Shown: positions 24,968 through 60,400 of the stretch, in pieces | Numbering within the stretch: position 1 is the first letter of the stretch | Layout of the letters: the number at the start of each line of letters is the position of its first letter | Source: Pelecanus crispus | Taxonomy: Eukaryota; Chordata; Aves; Pelecaniformes; Pelecanidae | Assembly (NCBI RefSeq): GCF_030463565.1 | Contig: NC_134653.1 | Location: forward strand, 28,333,150-28,397,149 | DNA: 64,000 nt | Direction: 5' to 3' | The notes under the pieces: model-generated | The model's input: the letters and a program-made list of their open reading frames with translations, nothing else | Told to the model about the DNA's origin: nothing | The model's database searches: none | Program-made: the position numbers and the translations under genes

Positions 24968-27900
24968 CTGTCAACGAAGAGAGGGACCATAAGGAATGAA
25001 AGCAGTATAAAGTATACCATTTAAACAGACACTATCAGGATTCCCTCTTGTCCAGAACCCTGGGTTAGAAAATGTTAGTTACAGCTGCTCAAGTCTGAGC
25101 GTTCTTCTCGAACAGTAGAAGCACTGATATTTTAACACTTCTACTGCATTACTACCAGGAATAATCACTTCCTTCTTTTTTCCATTACAAGTTAACTACA
25201 AATGCTTAAAACCAAATTGAAGCTTTATAAAATGACACACCCTGTAATGCAGTTTTTACTTCTTTTTAGAAATGTATTTTATAGAAAATTGGGTACATCT
25301 TTTGTCAGCTCAGTATACACAATATGCTCACTACCTCAATTGTTTTTCTTTAAACTTCATGCAGAGATATCGTCAATACACTGAAGATTCAAGCAGTTAG
25401 TTATATAACATAGATGGAAAAATCCTATTTCCAGATTTTCTAATTTGGCTACAAGTAAACTATTTTATTGCATGATTGATTGGTATAAATGCTTCCGAGG
25501 CTAGGAAGTTTTGCACAGCTTGGGAGCAGAACAAATGTGCTTCCACTAACTCTTATGCTTGACTATTTCTCTTTGATCTATTCTCTTCTGATTTTTTTCC
25601 AATCTCTTCTTTCTAGGTCAGCTAAACAGTGACACATGTAAGCAAAGAGGCACTTTGTATACATGCTACAGAACAAAGGAAGAGAAAGTCAGCTGAATGT
25701 TTTTGGGAAGTAATAAAATAAATGCAGCACATAGACAAATTAAATATTTAGTGCCTTTCGATTCTTCCATTTTCTGCAAAATGTGTTTACTTCAAAAGCT
25801 GCGCATAGTTATAAATTCTTTGGGTCCAAACTGATGTACCATTTAATATCCGAGTTTAACTGACAGGTAAGTTGAATGCATCTTTCAATTTAAGTGGTAA
25901 CCTTTAGAAAAAGAGGTAGTAAGTATCCATACTGGCATAATCTGGATGTTGATTTGAAGCAGTATTTCCTTATTAATATTACTAGTACCTACTTAATAAG
26001 ATTTTTCAGAATGGATGGATAAGCCTACTTGTCCCAGTGATATTCCGGTCACCTTACAGATGATTCAAAGAAACATTTTCATATCCTGAATGCAAGTGTT
26101 ATGGGATACTTCAGCATCATTTCCTCATTCAAATGGTAGAGATTTTGTAGCATATTCACATTTCATAGGAGTGTCTTCCTTGTTGTCAATATATGGTCTA
26201 AGGGGACTCATGCTTTTGGTGTGGGTTTTTTTCCCCTGGTCTGTTTGCTCAGGGACAGTTCAAAATCTAACTCTTTCTAAAGCACAAGCACATTGCAGAA
26301 GAACTGAAGTACCGATGCCAATAGTGTATCAGTTTCCACAGTAGATTTATACTATTCCAGGCATCCCAGCCAGTTTGTTTCTAGCTGGTTTCACTTGAAA
26401 TGCATTTCTAACTCAGATTTGTTATTAATATTTGCAAGTACCTGACCAACAGACAACCCACAGCATTCTACCATTCAAATAATGTATGTTTCAATCAAAC
26501 TTTGGATTCTGCCATGTAGATAGCTTTGAAATGCAGAATACAAGCATATGATTTTTTTTTTTAAATTATCAAATTTCACATGTGAACTAAACAAAAGTGT
26601 TTGTTGGCAATATATCACTTAGTAATTTTCTCTGGCTTAAGAGCCAAAAATTGAAAATTGTATTACATCAAATAGCTTCAATTTTCTCACTCACCTAAGT
26701 TGTTATCAATTTTCTGGTGGTAAGCTCGCAAGTGTTGGTTCTTCGGATAGGAATCCCTTTGTAGTGAAGAAACTAAATCTGCTTTGCTGAAATCATTGTC
26801 TGTCAAGAGTATAAAATACAGAATATTATATAATAAAAAAAGCTAGCAAGAAGAGGCTTTAAAGTTTTAGAAGGACTATTAAAAATTAGTCTGACCACAG
26901 CTGCCATATAATCACGGGAGCAGGAGTATCAAAAGTAGTCCAACACCACTATATATAGGGCACCCCTCAGATAAACAGTTAAGCTACAATTATTCTCTTT
27001 TGGGCTGCCTTTTGTAGTTCTACTAGGTAGTTGAGACAAAAAAGAAAAAAAACCAGCCCCCCCAACCAACAAAGCAAGCAGGTTGGTAACTTCTACCAGC
27101 AGTTAGCATTCCCGCAGGTCAAGCCACCAGAAAGTTATTTCTGCCCTCTATTGGACAGACTTTTAATATTATGTGGAATGGAATGGAGATCCATGTTACC
27201 AAAAATCATTTCTTTACTTACAGGACTACAACTATAAAGATAACCTGCTACTTTCTCACTCTTACTAAACTAAATAATTGAACCTTACTTTAAAAAGGAA
27301 CAGTTACTTTGTACATAGAAGTCATCACAGGAGTTAATGCACTGTGAGAATGGGGAACAAGACCCTGTACGCTTCCCTGTGCGAATCAAGTAATGGCTTC
27401 AGTATGAAGGGTTGTAGTCCATGTTTGACATAACAAGGAAAACAAATCTGAAAACTATAGCAAATGATGGTTAAAAAGGAGAACCTCTGAACATGGAAGT
27501 TAACATTCTGGCAAACACAGGACAAGGCTGCCTGCACACTGTGTGGATTCTTGGCTATAGTCTCCTCTGTGCAGGAGGATATAAGCACTGGATGTGTTTA
27601 AAGTCTTTAGTGGATATAGCACAAATCCCTCACAGGAAGGGCTAAATAAAATCTGTATCCAAGTGAAAAGTTTCGTGTCTTCAGTATGGATATGAAGAGT
27701 TTCCAGGGAAATAATTCCCTAGAACTCAAAGCCATGAAGGCTGGGATACAAATCTCCAGATGTTAGATGCTGTTGTTAGGCAGCAACACAAGTCAGCAGT
27801 TGGGCAGGCTGAAGGGTCTCTGCCTTCACCACTGTGCAAGTTTGCCCCACGTTGATGATAGACATTCAGTGTAAAATAACATTAACAAACCTGAATCATC

Positions 27901-30713
27901 TAGCTTCCTTAAATTTGGATGACTTTCCTGGTATTTTGACTCTTGTTCTTTACTAGACATCATTGCTTCTTTTAATCTAGTAATAAAGAAAATAAAAAGA
28001 AAACATTCCTATGGACCACAGGCCTCATTCTGAATCTGTTAAACAAGAACAGGTGTCATATTTATACAAGACGAGCAAATTTGTTAGACCTGATCCAAAA
28101 TGTTCCTTTAAATGAACTATTAGCATTTGTCTTCAGTGAAAGCAGAACTTGGTCACTTCAGTGCTGAAAATAGCATATGGAAACTTTGATAGCAAAACCA
28201 AAGCTGTATCTTCCATCTTGGAGGCAACCTATTCCTTTCCTCTAGTGGAGGATGGAGGGGGAAGGGAAGGAGGAAATCAATCCATGCAGCACTACCAGGC
28301 TTTACATAAACTTGTCAGCTGAAGAGAGACAAGTACTGTAAAACACAGTAATTTCACAGCAATTAATTTTTATTTAACAGCTTTTAACAGAAGCCAGAGA
28401 AATAGACATAATATTTAACTAGAAGTATGTTGATGCTACAAATCATGATTTCCTGATAAGACTGAAGCATGATAATTCAGAAGACTCTGAAGAACTACTT
28501 GTGTAATTTTGTGTAACTGAATTAATTTCCCACAAATACAAAGTTATTCTTACCACTACAAATATAAATAAAAGTAAAAATACTTTTCTCAGAGTTAAAG
28601 AAAAAAGGGAGCTAGACACCGTCTCGGGAGTTGACTTGACAGAATTAATAGATCTTTTAAGTTCTGATTTTCTGGTGACATCATAGATGCTGTGGCAGAT
28701 AAGTCCCAAATATAACGTTTATTTTACTTACCTACTGTTAGCATTATATTCAGGTGTTCCATTCTGCTCTGGCTTGCTCTCTGGAGGTTTGCCTTTGAAG
28801 TAGTTTACCAAGCCCCCCCAAACACTCTTAATGCTATTTATGTGCCTTTGACTAGTCTTCAAGTCCTGGTCCATTTTATCTACCATCTGTTCTGTGCGCT
28901 TCAGTGCCTCTCCTTGACGTACAAGCTCCTAACAGATATTGACAGAAAAAGAGAAGCTAGTAAAGCCAAGATAAACTGAAACATCAAACATTTTTGACAG
29001 ATATTTTAAAGAACAATAACAGAGTTCCTTCATCTGTGTGGATTATTTCTAAAGGTGTACAGTTTCTTCCTCACTCCTCTTCCTCCAGGGCATTTCGATC
29101 AAGATTTGCTAGCCAGCCATAGCATTAACCAGCTACAAAATCCTCATTACTATGCAATGCCAAGTTCCTGACACCTACTACAAACAGCATCCATAAATTT
29201 TCTCTATTGGCCTTTTGTCAGGTTGACATTTGTATCTCTTCTTGATGGAACAAGCATGGCACCAGATGGGTCATGCAGTGAAAATGCAAAGGTTTATGGC
29301 AGGCAAATGAGTAAGCAGAACTATTTTGAGTTGCGAGTGACACCTTCATTGAGAAGGTGTACTATTTTCACATTAATGGGGCTTTCCTGGTAATTCAGAA
29401 AGAGAATAACCAAAGGAAATAATCACAAATAGAATTTTCCCATACTGCAGCAATAATCTTTTAGCCAATACTAACAGTACAGGATTTAGATATTCTGATA
29501 TATACAGTTATGTTATTTTCTAATTCAGCAGCACAAACACTATTCCACAGCAATTCTGGTAAGAAAGTTGTCTGCAGCTAACATTAGCACAAAACAAAGA
29601 ACTTCTGTTCATATTCTCTCTAAACTTTGGGGAATTCTAGTTGAACATGCTCCCCCACCACCACCCCAATAAAGCAGCAAACACATACAATTCAAGTTTT
29701 ACCATGAACCCTGTGTCAAGCCTAAATTCTTGATTCCTCATCTGTGCTTTTCTGGAAAAACAAATCATGAGGCTGCAAGTTTGCAGAAGTGCCACAGAGA
29801 ACCCTCTTCAGCGTAAGCACCTACTGCAGCTTGTGGACACTACGGTTAATTTAGGCAATCACGTTACTAACATTCAAGGAAAGAGCCCATTAGCAGGTGA
29901 CACAACAGGCAAGACCTTTATGAGCAATGTCTCTGAGTATAAATTCTATTCTGAAACAAGTGCAGAAGAATGAAGGAAATGATTAATTGGGATGAAGTGA
30001 GCACATCACAAGCAAGTAACCGAGCAGGCTTTTCATTTGATCAAGAAAAGAGCTGAAAACCTTTTAGACAGATAACGATATATACAAATGCCATTAATAA
30101 GACTTAGTGAGAATTGTTAAAAGCAAATAAAACGCACAGCCGAGTCCGAGTCTCAGTATTGTACAGAGAGAGGGTCTAACTGGGATGTTTTTCTTCAAAA
30201 AACCAAACTGCCTCCACCCAGAAGAGCAGTCAGCAGTAACACAGAGGGATATGCTGCCTCTAAAGCACTAAGTAACTCTAAAAAGAGATGTTTCGGGAGA
30301 CTTTCGGGGGAAAAAGAAGGAAAGCAAGCCCCCTCTGGGGAGGTTTAAGCCGACAGGCCTGGCGGGGCCGGCAGGCGCAGGGCAGCCCCTCGGCGCCGGC
30401 GGCCGGTACCTCGCAACCGCCGCGGGGGGAAAGGCTCCGTTCTCGGCTCACCGCCCCCCGAGCTGCCCCGCCCCGCGGGGCCGCGACCCACCTCGGAGGC
30501 GGCCACGCCGATCCGCTCGGACTCGTAGAGGAGCGAGAGGGAGCGGGTGGTGCTGTCGGCGGTGGCGGCGGAGCGACGCAGCACCTCCTGCTGCAGGTAC
30601 CGCTGCCGCTCGGCGCCGCCCGCCTCCCCGCTGCCCCTCGACGGCCACGCCGCCGCCTCCTCCTCCTCCTCCTCCTCGGCGAAAGGGTTGTAGCTCCTCG
30701 GGAGCGCCGACAT
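24810..30713 (-). CDS. SNAP29: SNAP29, synaptosome-associated protein 29 (complete, 5 coding exons)
   Basis: SNAP29 is a cytosolic Qbc-SNARE that supplies two helices to SNARE bundles, notably with syntaxin-17 and VAMP8 for autophagosome-lysosome fusion. The coding exons are 30492-30713, 28732-28928, 27891-27976, 26695-26799 and 24810-24967 (768 nt, 255 residues plus TAA; human has 258). All introns are GT-AG and phases agree. The N-terminus [11 protein letters not shown] keeps the NPF motif that binds EHD proteins, followed by a seven-Glu run. The Qb SNARE helix spans about residues 45-110 with zero-layer Gln79 (RQGEALKR). The Qc helix spans about 193-255 with zero-layer Gln227 ([10 protein letters not shown]). 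The end [11 protein letters not shown] closely matches human. There is no cysteine cluster for palmitoylation, as expected for SNAP29 and unlike SNAP25. The ATG is set by homology; an in-frame GTG 12 nt upstream is not a credible start. It is divergently transcribed from PI4KA. Confidence 0.97.
26695..26799 (-). CDS. SNAP29: SNAP29 coding exon 4
   Basis: 105 nt. The first half ([14 protein letters not shown]) is divergent from human; the second half ([19 protein letters not shown]) is conserved and enters the Qc SNARE domain. Donor GTGAGT. Confidence 0.94.
27891..27976 (-). CDS. SNAP29: SNAP29 coding exon 3
   Basis: 86 nt. Completes an Arg codon and encodes [20 protein letters not shown] then NLRKLDDS, the interhelical linker, closely matching the human linker ([19 protein letters not shown]). 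Donor GTTTGT. Confidence 0.94.
28732..28928 (-). CDS. SNAP29: SNAP29 coding exon 2
   Basis: 197 nt. It encodes [20 protein letters not shown] and onward, the central Qb helix with the zero-layer Gln, then the linker block containing [13 protein letters not shown] and EQNGTPEY. Acceptor TTAG, donor GTAAGT. Confidence 0.96.
30492..30713 (-). CDS. SNAP29: SNAP29 coding exon 1
   Basis: 222 nt, residues 1-74, from [11 protein letters not shown] through the acidic Glu run to the start of the Qb SNARE helix ([14 protein letters not shown]). The donor is GTGGGT, phase 0. It lies inside the shared CpG island. Confidence 0.96.
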
Positions 30714-31174
30714 GGTACCGGCCACAGCGGGTCACTGAGGAAGCGCCCGCGGTGAGCGCCTCAGGGAGGCGGCGCCCTCAGCTCTCGCTCCTCACAGTGG
30801 CCGGGCCGGGCCTGCCCCGCTGCTCGCCGCCGAGCCTCCACCTCAGGCCGCGGCCCGCTCCACTCCGCTCCTTCCGCCCACAGGCCGCCGCCGCGCGCCG
30901 GGCGGAACCACTACGGGCCCCCCCCCGCCGCCAGGGCGGGACAAGCACGGCTGAGCGCCACGGAGGGAAGGCGGCTGCTGGGTGGGACCACCGCGGCGGC
31001 GGGGGGGGAGTGGCTGGGCTGGGAGCGCCCATTTGTAGAGCAGAGCCTAGGGGCGGGCGGCGCGGCAGGGAGGGAGGGGTGGCGGGGCGGGGAACCCGCC
31101 GGCAGTGAAGCCGCTGCGGGCGCTGCCATGTTTGCGGTGCGTTTGGCGTTTCGCGACCCCGTGGGAAGCGGAGG

Positions 31175-31184
31175 TCTCGCGAGA
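31175..31184. promoter_or_regulatory. TCTCGCGAGA core promoter element
   Basis: A perfect 10-bp palindrome 55 bp upstream of the PI4KA ATG. This element is known from CpG-island promoters of housekeeping genes, is often found at divergent ones, and is bound by BANP and, when methylated, by ZBTB33 (Kaiso). A partial relative, TTCGCGA, lies at about 31150-31156. Confidence 0.8.
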
Positions 31185-31198
31185 GGGGGCGGGGCGGG
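31185..31198. promoter_or_regulatory. GC boxes (Sp/KLF type)
   Basis: The sequence gggggcggggcggg directly abuts the TCTCGCGAGA element and contains overlapping GGGGCGGGGC-type Sp1/KLF sites. Motif match only. Confidence 0.6.
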
Positions 31199-31238
31199 CT
31201 GGCCGGGGGGCGGGCGGCTCCCTGCCTCCCCCGGCAAC

Positions 31239-53891
<22,653 letters not shown>

Positions 53892-56800
53892 GTGAGTATC
53901 CAATGGTTGGGCTGTTGCAAACAGAATAACTTTTCTTACATATATCAAATACCAGTACTATTTCATGGTCAAATGGTTTGATTAACAACTAGTGCAGAAG
54001 TAAGCATCCAAGAGAAATACAGTAGTATTGTAACATAATATTTCTTGCTCTAAGAGGGGGGGGAAACATTTATTTAGTAATGACATATCTCTTGAAATAA
54101 TTAATCTTTTGTTATTCAGGGTTAGATTGTTGCTAGTCATAAATTCAAGAGAATCATGAGCTAAATAATACCACAGAAGATATTTCTTTGAATAGTGTTC
54201 GGCATGCAATGTAATAAACAGCATGTATCTGTGGCCCGAGCAGAAAAGTGAAAAACAAAAGTTAATAGAAACACAGGTAAAAATAAATTTTAGTTTGGCA
54301 GCACAGTGAATTCTGCTTCTTAAAAGGGGAGTGGGGGGGCAGGAATCATTGAGAAAGGAGGAAGGAGGTGTCCTGTGTCTTCTGAAACTAGAATTGGCTG
54401 TCATGCTGAAAGCATTTTAGGAAATGTGCAAGGACACTGATGTCCATTCCAGACTCATTTATTTTGATGTGCATCTGGTTTTGGTCTTGGATAACACTTT
54501 TCCTGAGGGAAAAACATTTTTTTTTTAACAAAGTATAACTACTAATTCAGCCAAAAATTGGTGTGCAACCATTCTGGATCTCCAACAGAAAATTTGATAC
54601 GTCTAAGCTGGGTTTCCAAGTCAGTAGGACTAGTTGCTTAACTGCTGTAGCTTTTACAAAAAACATCATGTCTAAAAGATCCATAGACAAACTGCAACTT
54701 ACTGGAGGACAAAAAGCATCATGTCACTTTCTCCCCTCCTGAAGCTGAATTCTTCTGTGGAACTTTTCCTGCACAGCTAGTGGGACAAAATGGGAAAATA
54801 TATTACATATTTGCAGTAGGCATGCCTACTTGTAACTTGCTCATGCTGCACATGCATTAACAAGCAGAAAAAAATAATTAATTTCATACTCTGCCCTCAC
54901 AAACCTCTTTACTGAAGCTTTTCAAAGAGAAGAGCCTAAAATTAGCACTGGTTAAAGATCAAAGAACTGTTCCTTTCCTTCCCCTGTATCTTCTACCAGT
55001 TTCCAACATAAGCTCTTCCTGAATTCACCAGCAATCACAAGGGCCAGATCCTAGCTTTACAGAAATGTGTTTATAAAAGTCTTGGATGGCTGTTATTCAA
55101 TAGCTGCTCAGTTTTTGCATGAACTAGCTGGTCCTGTGTTGAGAGATATGTTCTAGTGGGTAGTATTTTTCAGCTGTCAGTAATGCCAGCACTGATTTGA
55201 GTAAAAGCAGGATCATTCCTTGCATACTGAGAAAAGATCAGTGCTTGTTAGCAACTTAATGTAAAAGTTACAGAAGTACTTTTCTGTTCAAATTTTTATT
55301 GATGATATATTTGTTCTGAATAGCTGGTGATAACTGCATTTTTCTTAACCAATGTGACCTTTAAATGTAGTCAGATAGTGCCAGGATCTGAAGCAAGAGT
55401 TAATGGTTACATTAGGGTTGTTGAAGCAAATATTTGACTTTCTTGCACAATGTATGAAGATCATGAGTTTTGAGCAGTAGCTGATTTGCTTTTCTGCTTG
55501 ACCTCTTTCCCTTGAATAATTCCTGTTACTTAGGTCTCAAAACCCCCATGTTTCAGATGCTCCAGCTCATTTAATCATAGATAAACTAATTAAATCTGGG
55601 GCATGAATATTTCATTTTGCATATGTTTTTCTTTTTGAATATGCTTTTCTTGTTTAATATAGATAAAACAATAAAATGTGTATATGAATGTTAATGATTT
55701 CTGTTGTGAACCTTCAATACTGAAAATTGTCCCCTACGTGGTGGGCTTTATAAGTAAGCACAATGTGAGACAGGAATAGAGAGAAGCATCTAAGCTTCCT
55801 ATTCGATATCAGCTCTTCATCATCCTTCATCATCTAATACTGGTATTTCACTGCCTGTCATGTTAAAAAGCTTTGTGTATGGGGCAAATAATTGTAGCAG
55901 ATGCAAAATTACAAATGGTAGTATATAAAAGCAAAATTAATAAATTAAACTTAATATTGGAAAACACTTTGGAAAACCCAAAGAGAGTTCCTAACCATTA
56001 AAATAACTGTTGGTGTATAGCTTAATTTGCATATTTTTGCTAACATTAAACAAATTTATAAGAGGAATATATTTAGATGGATACAATATTTGATACTGCA
56101 AATAATAATAAAAATATGCTCACTGCATTGTGAGGCACATTTTTTTAAAAGGCATGATGCAAAGGAAGGTATGCAAAGGTGTGTGTGTTCATTGGCTTTA
56201 ATGATTTAATGCAAGGTGCAACTGTTCCTTGTACTGCGTAGGTAGTAATATGCTACAGAGCGCAGGTAAATTTTCTCTTCTTCAAATATGAAACAGGCTT
56301 TGTACAGCATTCATGTTGGTACCAGAATGATTCAGCAAGTTTACAGGCTTAGTTTGAGACTTCAAAGGTTTTGTCCATTGAATCAGTATGGAGAGTGTAT
56401 TTGAATTCTGAAGAAATGTGATTGCTATAAATCACTCTTTTTTGCAGAGAGGAGGATTAGGTGATACTGAGCCGGTGAAAAGAGCATTTTGCTAGCTGCT
56501 TTCAGTATAAAAGGTATTCTAAGGATCTTTATATAATTTACCTGCTTGGCCTAATTCTGATACCACTTGTACCGATCAGAGAATTGTATTGAAATGATAG
56601 AAGTTAGGCTGGGGAAAACTAGTGGATCCCTTAGTGTTTCATTCCCCCAAGACACTTTTATCTCTTATTTGGTACGCTGGTCCGTAAGATTCATTGTGTG
56701 TTTCAGGCTACTGAATGTTAAATGATGCAAGCAAAAGAAAGAATGTAGACACCTACTCTTTTTCAAGTTAGATTATGTAAAATACCCAGAAGAGACTTAG

Positions 56801-56894
56801 GTTTCTAAGACTGGTCAGGTGTTCAGGATTTCCTTATTCCTATTTAGGAATCCTAGGCATCCTAGCACAAACTTAGAGCTAAACTTCAAGAATC
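53892..56894 (+). other. PI4KA: PI4KA intron 19, part before SERPIND1
   Basis: About 3 kb of AT-rich sequence between PI4KA exon 19 and the presumed 3' end of SERPIND1. I recognise no exons, RNA genes or transposons. Confidence 0.7.
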
Positions 56895-56910
56895 CAGATA
56901 GTCTAAATAT

Positions 56911-56916
56911 TTTATT
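56911..56916 (-). terminator. SERPIND1: Probable SERPIND1 polyadenylation signal (AATAAA)
   Basis: AATAAA on the minus strand, 295 bp downstream of the SERPIND1 stop codon, followed by T/G-rich sequence. This gives a 3' UTR of about 310 nt, a reasonable length for a liver serpin mRNA. Confidence 0.55.
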
Positions 56917-57210
56917 GATTACATTTTATACACTGAAGTAGAACACAAAGTGTAAGTTACGTTGTGGATTTTTTTTTTTTTTTAATACGCTTGTATCAAT
57001 ACATAGCGCTAACCATTTTAAATTGCAGTCAAATTACCTACTGCTATGGGTCCATTCATGTGAAACTACCTGTAGATAATATATTTTCTTTTGATACCAG
57101 TGGCTTTTGTATTAGCTAATATGACAGTAAAATTTCCTTTATGATACTGGTATATTAACGTGTAATTATACAGCCCATGTATAACAGCATGTTGGAGGTC
57201 GTCTCTGCTT

Positions 57211-57402
57211 TTAAGACTTGGCTGGGTTGACAACTCTGCCCATGAACAGAAGGCAACTGGTACGATGTTCATAGATCAAAAACAAAAAGGGGCGGTCGAC
57301 AATAAAGCGAATCTGAGTAGAAAGAGGCATGAACCCGACATTGGTTGTTGCTCCAGCCTCTGTGCCTTCCTCATTTACAGTTATTGTGCCTTGATGGTTG
57401 AA
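57211..57402 (-). CDS. SERPIND1: SERPIND1 coding exon 4 (terminal, reactive-centre loop)
   Basis: 192 nt including TAA, residues 426-488. It carries the hinge, the reactive bond Leu-Ser in [11 protein letters not shown], and the serpin signature region [20 protein letters not shown]. Acceptor TTAAACAG. Confidence 0.97.
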   Translation of the reverse strand, partial: FNHQGTITVNEEGTEAGATTNVGFMPLSTQIRFIVDRPFLFLIYEHRTSCLLFMGRVVNPAKS

Positions 57403-60400
57403 CTGTTTAAACAAACAAAAAAGAAATTGAGGATCTTGTAAGTATACTCAAATGATGTGCTCACAGCCTTCCCCCCTCCATGTCCCGCACGTATTCCCTT
57501 GTGACAGTCTTGCTGGTAACTCCTATGCGGCAGCAATCCTTTGGTTTTGGTTTGTGAATAAGCCTGCTCCTGACTGACTGCAACACTTTTAGTGCCTTTG
57601 ACATCTGATTAAACATGTTCCTCATTATATGAATAAACAAGGACATGCAGAGAAACCCACTTCCCTCCTATGTCCTCCAGGAAAGATGAGAAAAAATATT
57701 ATTTTAGCTTACTGTGAATTATTTTTACTGTGTTGCCATGTTTTCAGGTGACATAGTTTAATCGGAAAGGAAATGAAAAGAGAAGCAAATACCCTGTCAA
57801 TGGTGACTTTCTCATCTGATACACCAGAGTAGTCGCCTTTTTCATTGAACGGTTCTTCTATTCCCATGGATCTCAGATAACCAATCAAGTTATAACTCTT
57901 CTCCAGCTTAAATTTAGGCAGAACCACTTCTCTTGTTCTAGTAAAAATAAAAACAAAAATGAAAAATCATTGAGGAGATACATATTTGCATGACTCCTTT
58001 GCTTTACATATCTGTTGTGGTTTGGTTTTTTTGCTGTCTTCAGCAAGTAGGACATAGAAATATACAGGATTGTTTACTGTACTTTTACTTTCAAAACGTG
58101 GGCATCATTACTTTTAAGCTGTGTTTTAAAAAATTATTTCCCTTCCCAAAACTGTTAGTTTCTCAATTTAGTATTTCCCTTATGATGATTTACGTTATTT
58201 ATGTGTATAAGATATATGGCTTTGAGCAGTTCAGTACATGGTTGGATATGCTTGTAATAAATGTTGAACTATCAGATTTTCTGGAGTACTAAATTGGAGA
58301 TTTGTCACTTACTGTATACAATAGAAATAGGTTGGCTTCTGAATAGCACATCAAATTAGCTCTTTTTATCAAGTGTGAAGATAGATACCACCTAGTCTGT
58401 CATCTTGCACAAGAGAGACTCTATACTCTCCCATAATTGTGATGTCCATTGTTGATTACTGAATGTGTGCCTTTACACAACAGATACGTTGAAATGCATA
58501 GTGCTGAAATGAACATAGGCTGCTTTCCACATGATCAAGATTATGCTGCACAAATAACTTGTTATTATCATACTCCTGTTTTTCCTCCTCATTGTAAACT
58601 TTATCAAAGAACTTTTTCTTTAAATCTGTAACATTAAATACTTAATAGAAAGAATTTTGGAACTCCTTAGAATTTTCCACCTCAATCGTCTTTGATTTCT
58701 TGATGGCATTTAAATTTTGAGAGATCACTGGTCCTGATTTTTAATTCACTAAATCCATCTTTTTGGGGTTTTTGTTTAGGTTTAATGTTTTTAATTAAAA
58801 TATCATATGTTATCTTCTGTGCTCTTTACTTACTCTTGTCAATCTCATCAAGAAAACACAGTAAGACTTTAACAAGATGCACTTTTCGGCAGGTACCTGT
58901 TTGTCATGCTCTTCTGCCATTTTTCCACCACTTGAGGTGCTATCTGCTTTTCTAGGGCTTTCATGCCAGAGAGTTTGTGTGGAAGTACAATCAGCATACT
59001 GATGTTCCCCACGAATGGGAGCTGGATCACACCACAATCTAGCTCAGGGTCTGCAGCAGCTAGGAAGCTCCCTTTAGTCTGCATCATAGGAACCTTTATT
59101 GTTTGCTTCTCATTCAGTCGGAAACTTCTCTTCGTTGTCATTTCCACTGGAAACTTATTCTCCCAAGTTCCTGTTAATACAATGCGGAAGACAGATAAAC
59201 AAAAAACCCCAAGATCCTTGTTTAATAAAATATTCCCAGAATAACAATTCACATCATGTTTTAATTCATGTGAATTGGGAATTACTGTAGGAGATTGTTG
59301 AGCTCAATTAAGCCTGACTAAGGAGACAAGTTTTAAAGTGACTCTAAAATTCCTGCCTTTCTTTCTAACTTAACATTTGTCTGATTTGAATGTTCGGAAT
59401 TACAAAAGCAAGTAAACACAAACTGGAGATCTGAAAGGGCTTGGTATGTGCGAGGTTTTTTTACAAGGAACCTAGGAATTACAAAGTTTAAACATGCAAA
59501 ATATTTGTCAGGGTTTGTACCTAGCGAAACAACTTAAGTCCAACTTTCATTATTTCTTCATATGTTGGGCTGATGGGCAGCAGTTTGAGAAGTGATCAGA
59601 CTGTGATTAATATTCTGAAGGGAGTGGGATATAAAATGGATTATGCTATTCCCAAACAAATTGTCTCACTTAGGAAAAAACAGCATCTGGCTGTTCTTCA
59701 GGGAGCAGAATTCACAGGTGTAGGACTCTAGCTAGCTAAAGACACGAAGCTGCTGTGGATTGGGGGAGTTGCGGGAGCACTGTTGTCACCTAAGGAATGG
59801 GTGGCATTTATCAGCTCTTCCTAGTAGAAGAGAGGAGCTGGGGAACTTTTTTTCTTTAATTCAGTTTTGCAGATGTGTTTGTCTTGGGATAAAGTGCTGT
59901 TCTCCAGCAGGAGGCATGTGGTCTTCTCGGGTCGGCTGAAACCAGTTGGCACTTTACTGATTTTTGTGACTCCCTGTTTTGAATCTTCCCACCAAGATGT
60001 CTTTTGCATCCATCTGTGGTGGCAGATGTTGTCTCCACTGATTGACTTATCTCTTGCATTTGTGACTAGAATCTCATAGAAGCAATTTTGGATCTGTCAA
60101 AATTTGTCAGTTATCAAAAGCTGCCATGATCTACCATGGCTAAAATAAGCAGCTCCTACTTGATAGGAAGCTCATAAATGATTGTTCAGACTTCTGCAGA
60201 ATGGAGGGTAGATCTCAGTTAGAGGTAGACTGGACACCTATACAAGATAAAACTTGCTTTTTACCAACATGAATAGTTTCCAATATTTTCTTGATGGTGT
60301 TTAATATAAAAGGAGCTTGAGACTTCATGGTGTTTGGCAAGTATCCCATTACTCAGTATCACTTGTACGGAGAATCTCTGTGTACCTGAGAATACTCATA

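Noticed and set aside
30714-30725. Upstream extension of SNAP29 (MAGT-)
   Set aside because: The apparent upstream initiator is GTG, not ATG; homology places the start at 30713.
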